The notes under the pieces: generated by a model
Seen by the model: the letters and a program-made list of their open reading frames with translations, nothing else
Told to the model about the DNA's origin: nothing
Databases searched by the model: none
Shown: positions 1 through 5,692 of the stretch, in pieces
How positions within the stretch are numbered: position 1 is the first letter of the stretch
How the letters are laid out: each line of letters starts with the position of its first letter
Translations under genes and position numbers: made by a program
DNA from: Planctomycetota bacterium
GTDB lineage: Bacteria > Planctomycetota > Phycisphaerae > UBA1845 > PWPN01
Direction: 5' to 3'
Length of the DNA: 5,692 nucleotides
Assembly: GCA_020346805.1 (NCBI GenBank)
Contig: CP070790.1
Location: forward strand, 2,483,338 to 2,489,029

Positions 1-271
1 AGTTCAGCTCTCGCCGAATTATCCGCTGATTAACCAGCGGATCGGTTAACAAGGCATCAATCCGAGCCTCATTCTTATCTACCTGCAGGTTAAGGTTGGC
101 AAGGTATGCTGTCAGTTTCTGCTCGTGTTATCGAACCGCTTCATTCTCAACCCAAATCGGTACCAGCACACAAGGTACAAACAACGCTACCGCCATCAAA
201 GTCAGCAACCAGAACATGACGACGTGAGTCGCAGACTCAATAGACCGCAATTTGTTCTGGTTATGATTCAT
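1..271 (-). pseudogene. DivIC/FtsB-like septum formation initiator, interrupted by in-frame stop, partial
   Basis: In known relatives this is a small bitopic membrane protein of the division-site complex that helps recruit and activate septal peptidoglycan synthesis. Seen here: from ATG 271-269 there are 47 codons, with a hydrophobic helix at about residues 17-39, then TAA at 130-128. The same frame then stays open to the window edge for 42 more codons. Those codons read as a coiled coil (EQKLTAYLANLNLQVD) ending in DPLVNQRIIRREL, which resembles the DP...E..AR.EL signature of the family. The gene lies directly downstream of eno, as ftsB does in E. coli. A TTG at 358 would extend the N-terminus, but the ATG gives a more usual short cytoplasmic tail; its ribosome site is weak. 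The helix and coiled coil are in one frame, so a single substitution (for example CAA to TAA) could explain the break. It could be a true nonsense mutation, a base-call error, or readthrough. The family call is fairly firm; the functional state is unknown. Confidence 0.65.
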
Positions 272-290
272 ACGCCCCGCACCATGAATA

Positions 291-390
291 GAAAGAGAGA
301 CAGAGCGAAAGAGAGATTTAATAAATACTTCATAAAGTCCAATCCTCAGAAAGGGCAATCATATGAACTGATTCTTCTCTTCTCTCTTTC
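291..390. repeat. Purine/pyrimidine repeat triad downstream of eno
   Basis: On the plus strand the 10-mer GAAAGAGAGA occurs at 291-300 and again at 307-316. Its exact reverse complement TCTCTCTTTC sits at 381-390, directly after the eno stop codon. In the eno transcript the copy next to the stop could pair with either of the two downstream copies, giving two alternative 10-bp stems with loops of about 64 and 80 bases. The low-complexity composition means chance is a real alternative. There is no U-run, so this is not a classical terminator. Confidence 0.45.
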
Positions 391-1789
<1,399 letters not shown>

Positions 1790-1801
1790 GTTCACCCGCC
1801 C

Positions 1802-1807
1802 ATTATA
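1802..1807 (-). promoter_or_regulatory. Consensus -10 element, possible second eno promoter
   Basis: The minus strand reads TATAAT exactly at 1807-1802, about 110 bases before the eno start. The sequence 17 bases upstream (GGTTTA) is a poor -35, so this would be weak or activator-dependent. The same AT-rich patch reads TATATT on the plus strand at 1804-1809, 18 bases after CTGACG (1780-1785), so it could also serve transcription toward the lut side. Confidence 0.25.
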
Positions 1808-1827
1808 TTCCCTTGATCCACAGCTAA

Positions 1828-2060
1828 ACCTTTAAAATCAAGGCCCTGCCGGTCGATCACAAAAAGCGGCGTGAGGCCCAAGTAGTCAAGGAACGCGAAG
1901 AAGAATATGGCAAACGGGGGGATACCAGCTTTGCCTGATCGAGCCGGTTTGCCAGCGGCAGCAACCATCGGATATTGAACTTCAGCGCCTAATCGTCGAT
2001 CATATAGATATATGGGTGAAGGGCTCGGTCCCCGAGGCCCATGATGTCGTGAAGGCCTAA
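1828..2060 (+). pseudogene. Degraded coding-like stretch with frameshift at a G6 run
   Basis: After TAA at 1825-1827, one frame is open from 1828 and reads ALPVDHKKRREAQVVKERE onward in a charged, helix-like style, ending at TGA 1933-1935. A second frame, shifted by -1, is open through the same place and continues with SDIELQRLIVDHIDIWVKGS to TAA 2058-2060. Joining the frames at the six-G run (1916-1921) gives one coherent reading of about 76 residues. There is no ATG, GTG or TTG in the first 30 codons, so the 5' end is missing or never existed. I do not recognise the family. The likeliest reading is the 3' remnant of a lost gene. The alternative is non-coding sequence whose composition mimics coding. 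A short ATG frame at 1907-1978 (23 codons, poor ribosome site) is a competing but weaker reading. Confidence 0.3.
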
Positions 2061-2101
2061 AAGGCTATCGGACATTTTTATCTTCGATGACTGCCGAATA
2101 C

Positions 2102-2105
2102 GGAG
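2102..2105 (+). promoter_or_regulatory. Ribosome binding site of the three-helix membrane protein
   Basis: GGAG ends 8 bases before ATG 2114, a well-placed Shine-Dalgarno site that supports translation of the 118-residue frame. Confidence 0.65.
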
Positions 2106-2113
2106 ACTAAAAT

Positions 2114-2470
2114 ATGGCCAAGTTATCGTTTCGCCGCTACGACACCCAAGCACGTTTAAGCGTAGTAATTGCACTGGCCTCGGTGGCGACTATGCTCATC
2201 CTGGCTTTTTTTGTTTTCCGCCACATCAACTGGCCGGAGTTTTTAATCTACTATGGCAAAAATCGTAGGCCGGCCATTTATATGGTCACCGCGTTAACCA
2301 TGCTGCTAGCGGTGATCGGTTTTGGTCTCGGCTACAACAGTGCCGGTCAACGCCGAAATGACAAGCAGCAACTATCATGGCTCGGGTTTTTCATCAGTGC
2401 CGGGGTCATGTGTCTTACCCTCGTACTTTTCTTCATCTTCCACCTGAGAGGGGAATCGATTATTAGATAA
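2114..2470 (+). CDS. Unrecognised three-helix membrane protein
   Basis: I do not recognise this 118-residue protein. It begins with a short basic tail (MAKLSFRRYD), then shows three hydrophobic segments at about residues 16-36, 54-75 and 87-109. The loops are polar: HINWPEFLIYYGKNRRP between helices one and two, and a basic GQRRNDKQQ before helix three. The C-terminus is short (HLRGESIIR). The basic N-terminal tail predicts N-in, which would place the first loop outside and the second inside. No cysteine, histidine cluster or other catalytic motif stands out. A good ribosome site precedes the ATG. The gene is co-directional with lutA and separated by 54 bases, so it may be cotranscribed with lutABC. 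Whether it has any role in lactate handling cannot be told from sequence. It is too small for a known lactate permease such as LctP or LutP. Confidence 0.75.
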   Translation: MAKLSFRRYDTQARLSVVIALASVATMLILAFFVFRHINWPEFLIYYGKNRRPAIYMVTALTMLLAVIGFGLGYNSAGQRRNDKQQLSWLGFFISAGVMCLTLVLFFIFHLRGESIIR

Positions 2471-2512
2471 TTTTGTTCACTGTTATACCTATGCCGTTGA
2501 TTTCGTATAGCT

Positions 2513-2516
2513 GGGA
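2513..2516 (+). promoter_or_regulatory. Ribosome binding site deciding the lutA start
   Basis: GGGA lies 8 bases before ATG 2525, whereas nothing comparable precedes the in-frame ATG at 2516. The later start also gives the MRVSLFVTCL N-terminus expected of LutA proteins. Confidence 0.5.
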
Positions 2517-2524
2517 TGATTCTT

Positions 2525-3286
2525 ATGCGTGTCTCACTATTTGTGACCTGCCTGACTGATCTGTATTACCCCGACGTCGCCAAATGCGTAGTGCGCGTTC
2601 TTAGACGACTTGGAGTTGATGTCGAGTTTCCCAAAAAGCAAACCTGCTGCGGGCAGCCGGCCCTCAACAGCGGGATGATCGGCGAGGCCCGATCCGTAGC
2701 CGCCCATATGATCGATGTATTTGAAGACGCCGAGCTGGTGGTCAGCCCCTCGGGATCCTGCTGTGCGATCATCCGCGAACACTACCCGCATCTGTTCAAG
2801 GACGATCCCGATATGCTGGCCCGGGCTCTGGCCCTGGGGGCCAAGACTTTCGAGTTGGTGGAGTTCCTGCAAAAAAAACTCAAGGTCGATTGGTCGCAAT
2901 GGAACTTAAAGTTCCCCGGCGTTGCCACCTATCACTATAGCTGCCATCATCGAGGAATCGGCATGTCGCCTCAGGAAGTACCTCGACTGCTCAAGCAAAT
3001 CGAGGGGCTGGAATATCGCCAGCTCGACAAGTTGGATCAATGCTGCGGCTTCGGAGGCACATTTTCCATTAAAAGCCCGGCTATCTCCGGGGCCATGACC
3101 CGCGACAAGGTGGCCTGTATCAAGAAGACCGGAGCCGATTTGGTGGTAATCAACGAAGGCGGATGTACCTTGAATATCATTGGCTGCTGCCACCGCGAAG
3201 GGATTAAGGTCAAAGCCATCCATATCGCCGAAATCCTGGATCGGGCCATGCAGAACGGCAAAGCTGAGAGGGGGACGGGCCGATGA
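2525..3286 (+). CDS. lutA: Lactate utilization protein LutA (cysteine-rich Fe-S oxidoreductase subunit)
   Basis: Subunit of the cytoplasmic LutABC complex, which oxidises L-lactate to pyruvate; homologous to YkgE and related to the CCG-domain subunits of glycolate oxidase and heterodisulfide reductase. At 253 residues it has the family's usual length. Two cysteine-rich CCG domains are visible. The first has C9, CCG at 41-43 and SGSC ending at C79. The second has SCHHRG (C140), CCGFGGTFSIK (C173, C174) and EGGC (C214). These cysteines are known in relatives to hold iron-sulfur centres. Thirteen cysteines in all is high, with additional C80, C221 and C222 beside the conserved positions. The start at 2525 is preferred over 2516 because of ribosome-site spacing. 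The stop overlaps the lutB start by four bases (ATGA), implying coupled translation. Its place as first gene of lutABC matches other genomes. Confidence 0.93.
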   Translation: MRVSLFVTCLTDLYYPDVAKCVVRVLRRLGVDVEFPKKQTCCGQPALNSGMIGEARSVAAHMIDVFEDAELVVSPSGSCCAIIREHYPHLFKDDPDMLARALALGAKTFELVEFLQKKLKVDWSQWNLKFPGVATYHYSCHHRGIGMSPQEVPRLLKQIEGLEYRQLDKLDQCCGFGGTFSIKSPAISGAMTRDKVACIKKTGADLVVINEGGCTLNIIGCCHREGIKVKAIHIAEILDRAMQNGKAERGTGR

Positions 3287-4731
3287 ATACAGCAACAACC
3301 GACCATGATGCAAAACCTAACTTCAAACAAAGTGTTGCCCGGGTATTGGCTGATCCGAGCGTCAGCGAAATCTTTACTCGAGCCACGGACCGTAAGGACA
3401 CCGCCCGATTAGCCGCTCTGGCCGACCTGGATGATCCTCTGGGAGTTCGCAACCTGGCCGCCCAGATCAAAAACCACACCCTCCAGAACCTGGACCGCTA
3501 CCTCAAACAACTTGTCGATAAGGTACGCAAACTCGGCGGGCACGTACACTTCGCCCGCACCGGCGAACAGGCCAAGGAGATTATGGTCGGTATCGCCCGC
3601 GAAGCCGGCGTAAAGAACATCGTCAAAGCCAAATCAATGGTCAGCGAGGAAATCGAACTTAACGACGAGTTGATTGGGGCCGGCTTCGACGTGGTGGAAA
3701 CGGATCTTGGTGAATTTATATTGCAGCTCGCTAACGAAAAACCTTCCCATATCGTCACCCCGGTGGCCCATAAACTAAAAGAAGATATAGCCGAACTGTT
3801 CAAGGAAAAGTTGGGCATCGAGTACACCACCGACCCGCCGACCCTGACTGCCGCCGCTCGAAAATATCTGCGGGCCAAATTCAAAGCCGCCGACATGGGT
3901 ATCACCGGGGTCAACTTTGCCGTCGCCGAGACGGGCACCATCTGTATCGTTACCAATGAAGGCAACGGGCGAATGTGTACTTCTCGCCCCAAGGTATTGG
4001 TATCGCTGATGGGTATCGAAAAAGTAGTTCCCCGAATGAAGGATCTGGCGGTACTGTTGAAACTGTTAGGTAAAAGTGCCACCGGTCAGAGGATGACCTG
4101 TTATACCAGTCTGTTCAACGGGCCCAAGCAAGCGGACGATCTCGATGGTCCCGAAGAGTTTCACCTGGTTATCATGGATCGCGGACGTACGGATATTCTG
4201 AGTAAACTTGAGTACCGGTACATTCTGCGATGTATCCGCTGCGGCGCCTGCCTGAATACCTGCCCGGTATACAAAATCATCGGCGGACACGCTTATCAAA
4301 GCGTTTACCCCGGACCCATCGGCACCATGCTCACACCCCTGTTTAACTCGTTCGAGGAATATCAGGATTTGCCGCTGGCCTGCAGTCTGTGCGGTGCTTG
4401 CTATGACGCCTGCCCGGTACGGATGGATATCCCCACCACCCTGATCCAGATGCGGAACGAACTGCTCAAGCAAGGTTATGTGCCGTTCTTGTACCGCATG
4501 GGCTTCAAGGGCTGGCGTATCGGAATGCTGTCCAAGTTCCTTTACCGTTGGGGCTCCAGGATGGCCCGCATATTCATGAAGCCCATCACCCGCAAGGGTT
4601 GGATTCGTTGGCTGCCCAGTATGGCCTCGGGCTGGACGGATCATCGTGATCTGCCGGCGATGGCCCGCAAGCCCTTCCATAGACAATGGAAAAAACTTTT
4701 AAAAGAAATCGAAACGGAGGAACAACACTAA
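3283..4731 (+). CDS. lutB: Lactate utilization protein LutB (LUD domain plus two 4Fe-4S clusters)
   Basis: Iron-sulfur electron-transfer subunit of the L-lactate oxidising LutABC complex (YkgF type). At 482 residues it fits the family. The N-terminal LUD domain covers roughly residues 70-300 and includes GITGVNFAVAETGTI (207-220) and NEGNGRM (225-231). Two ferredoxin-type motifs follow: CIRCGACLNTCP (C317, C320, C323, C327) and CSLCGACYDACP (C367, C370, C373, C377), each suited to one 4Fe-4S cluster. The tail from about residue 400 is basic and tryptophan-rich, as in the LutB C-terminal domain. No signal peptide or membrane segment is seen, so it should be cytoplasmic. The start overlaps the lutA stop by four bases and is preceded by a purine-rich GAGAGGGGGA ribosome site inside lutA. 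The stop shares one base with the lutC start. All motif cysteines are present, so the gene looks functional. Confidence 0.96.
   Translation: MNTATTDHDAKPNFKQSVARVLADPSVSEIFTRATDRKDTARLAALADLDDPLGVRNLAAQIKNHTLQNLDRYLKQLVDKVRKLGGHVHFARTGEQAKEIMVGIAREAGVKNIVKAKSMVSEEIELNDELIGAGFDVVETDLGEFILQLANEKPSHIVTPVAHKLKEDIAELFKEKLGIEYTTDPPTLTAAARKYLRAKFKAADMGITGVNFAVAETGTICIVTNEGNGRMCTSRPKVLVSLMGIEKVVPRMKDLAVLLKLLGKSATGQRMTCYTSLFNGPKQADDLDGPEEFHLVIMDRGRTDILSKLEYRYILRCIRCGACLNTCPVYKIIGGHAYQSVYPGPIGTMLTPLFNSFEEYQDLPLACSLCGACYDACPVRMDIPTTLIQMRNELLKQGYVPFLYRMGFKGWRIGMLSKFLYRWGSRMARIFMKPITRKGWIRWLPSMASGWTDHRDLPAMARKPFHRQWKKLLKEIETEEQH
4716..4720 (+). promoter_or_regulatory. Ribosome binding site deciding the lutC start
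   Basis: GGAGG lies 10 bases before ATG 4731, inside the 3' end of lutB. The longer open frame from 4686 would overlap lutB by 46 bases and lacks such a site, so 4731 is taken as the start. Confidence 0.75.
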
Positions 4732-5375
4732 TGCCCGGCGTATCGCAGGAAGAATTCTTCGAGCAGATTAAATCGGCATTGGCCGACAGAGGTGAACCTG
4801 TCGATCTACCCGACGATGTGGAAATATCCCGGGCCATCTCGCCCCACGATGATCTGGTCGAAGTTTTCATGGCCAGGGTAGAACAGGCCGGCATGAACGC
4901 CTATCGGGTGGACAATGAGCAGCAAGTCTCCGACAAGATCGCCGAAATCATTGAAGAAGCCGGCGGCAAAAGCGCCATCGTAACCGACGAGAAAATACCC
5001 GGCCGAGAACAATTCATGAACGAGCTTCAACAAAAAGGTATCCAACTTAAAGACATGAGCGACGCGGATGCCGCCTTTGACGCCGACTTCGGTATCACAG
5101 CAGTGAATTCGGCTATTGCCGAGACCGGATCGATATGTTTGACCAGCGGCCAAGACCGCCGACGAATGGCGAGTTTGGCCGTCCCCAATCACATCGCCGT
5201 GGTTCGTGCCGACCTGATCATCCCCGACCTGCTGGAGTGGATCGCCGATCAATCGAAAGATTTACCGGCCAATGCCGTATTGGTCTCCGCCCCCAGCAAA
5301 ACCGCAGATATTGAAATGATCCTGGTTCACGGGGTACACGGACCCAAGGAAGAACACATCATAATTGTCGGTTAG
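4731..5375 (+). CDS. lutC: Lactate utilization protein LutC (LUD domain)
   Basis: Third subunit of the LutABC L-lactate oxidation system (YkgG type), a cytoplasmic LUD-domain protein without iron-sulfur motifs. The 214-residue length is usual for LutC. The diagnostic stretch is GITAVNSAIAETGSICL at 121-137, followed by RRRMASLAVPNHIAVV (143-158) with the expected hydrophobic strand. The C-terminal SAPSKTADIE (186-195) and HGVHGPKE (200-207) are the conserved end of the domain. Its core motif parallels that in LutB (GITGVNFAVAETGTI), consistent with their shared domain ancestry. The start ATG overlaps the lutB stop in TAATG and has a strong GGAGG site, so it is translationally coupled. No convincing terminator follows. 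The next 55 bases hold only a 5-bp hairpin without a T-run. No permease or regulator of the lut system lies downstream in the window. Confidence 0.95.
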   Translation: MPGVSQEEFFEQIKSALADRGEPVDLPDDVEISRAISPHDDLVEVFMARVEQAGMNAYRVDNEQQVSDKIAEIIEEAGGKSAIVTDEKIPGREQFMNELQQKGIQLKDMSDADAAFDADFGITAVNSAIAETGSICLTSGQDRRRMASLAVPNHIAVVRADLIIPDLLEWIADQSKDLPANAVLVSAPSKTADIEMILVHGVHGPKEEHIIIVG

Positions 5376-5430
5376 ATTTACTTATCTCGATAAAATCGAA
5401 ATGTTCCCAGTTATATTCCGGATTCCCCGA

Positions 5431-5625
5431 TCAAGTTACCGAGCTTTGGCCAGGCGAGTGAAATGTTGGCAAAAAGGAGATATGCGTTTGCGTTGGGTAG
5501 CCTCAGGCCTGCCGGCTGCAGAGAAACAATTTCGGCGAATACGCGATCACAAGATAAAGTATGAATTACCGGCCGCATTGAATAATTGCGATTCGTTGCT
5601 TGCCAAACAGACCAAATCTGCTTAA
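5431..5625 (+). pseudogene. Transposase C-terminal remnant
   Basis: An open frame ending at TAA 5623-5625 reads RVKCWQKGDMRLRWVASGLP, then AAEKQFRRIRDHK and a final ELPAALNN stretch. From memory this follows the C-terminal pattern W..G.M..RW.A....AE..FR.I.G...L..L found in DDE-type insertion-sequence transposases of the IS256/Mutator kind; the exact IS family is uncertain. The catalytic DDE region is absent, because the homology-like part begins only about 55 bases after the lutC stop. The element is therefore 5'-truncated and cannot transpose. The frame continues upstream without stops to lutC, but residues there do not look transposase-like. An AAGGAGAT before ATG 5482 looks like a ribosome site but also simply encodes part of the QKGDM motif. 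I see no clear terminal inverted repeat in the bases that follow. Confidence 0.55.
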
Positions 5626-5692
5626 GGTGAGGTTGAATACAAAAAATGAACCGCTCGAATTTCAACTACAAATGAGATAACTTCGCAAATAT

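Noticed and set aside
1975..2013. TTGAAC followed by the AT-rich TATAGATATAT as a lut promoter
   Set aside because: The spacing between the elements is about 22 bases, too long for a normal sigma-70 promoter, and neither half is convincing by itself.
2021..2040. Hairpin GGGCTCGG...CCGAGGCCC upstream of the membrane protein gene
   Set aside because: An 8-bp stem with a bulge is possible, but there is no T-run and the bases coincide with coding-like relict sequence, so no function can be supported.
1989..2174. Minus-strand open frame of 61 codons across the start of the membrane protein gene
   Set aside because: It overlaps the well-supported start and ribosome site of the plus-strand gene and has no protein-like features.
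3498..4082. Minus-strand open frame of 194 codons opposite the LutB LUD domain
   Set aside because: It is serine/threonine-rich antisense shadow sequence with no recognisable domain or ribosome site.
4066..4686. Long minus-strand open frame of 206 codons opposite lutB
   Set aside because: It lies wholly antisense to a clearly identified lutB with intact iron-sulfur motifs, and its translation shows no family signature.
5387..5399. TCGAT/ATCGA inverted repeat after lutC as an operon terminator
   Set aside because: The stem is only 5 bp and no T-run follows, so it does not meet the form of an intrinsic terminator.
5411..5665. Minus-strand open frame of 84 codons opposite the transposase tail
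   Set aside because: The plus strand carries a recognisable transposase-like motif, and the minus-strand product resembles nothing known to me.
5632..5666. GTTGAA/TTCAAC as a terminal inverted repeat of the mobile element
   Set aside because: Six-base arms 23 bases apart are expected by chance, and both lie on the same side of the transposase remnant.

Overview
This is a bacterial window of moderate GC content by eye. It looks like chromosomal metabolic DNA from a Gram-negative-type bacterium. The gene families (enolase next to a DivIC/FtsB-like septum gene, a LutABC lactate-oxidation operon, a transposase tail) are widespread and do not fix the lineage. Protein style faintly suggests Planctomycetota/Phycisphaerae, but that is a low-confidence guess that needs a database search.

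Layout. Positions 1-271 (minus strand) hold the N-terminal part of a one-pass membrane, coiled-coil protein of the DivIC/FtsB type. It runs off the left edge and is interrupted by an in-frame TAA. Upstream of it on the same strand is eno (391-1692), a full-length enolase with all expected active-site residues. The 119-base gap between them carries a 10-base purine/pyrimidine repeat present three times. The divergent interval 1693-2113 holds the candidate eno promoter, a terminator-like hairpin inside the eno leader, and a degraded coding-like stretch (1828-2060) broken at a run of six G.

The plus strand then carries four genes in a row: an unrecognised three-helix membrane protein (2114-2470), then lutA (2525-3286), lutB (3283-4731) and lutC (4731-5375). 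The last three overlap by 4 bases and 1 base, so they are almost certainly one translationally coupled operon. LutABC together oxidise L-lactate to pyruvate through iron-sulfur centres. Enolase supplies phosphoenolpyruvate one step before pyruvate, so both divergent units feed the same node, although nothing in the sequence shows co-regulation. Just after lutC lies the 3' tail of a transposase without its catalytic part (5431-5625), marking an old insertion or rearrangement.

I see no clearly new multi-gene system. The points most worth checking are the stop codon in the septum gene, the putative attenuator before eno, the frameshifted relict, and the uncharacterised membrane protein heading the lut genes.
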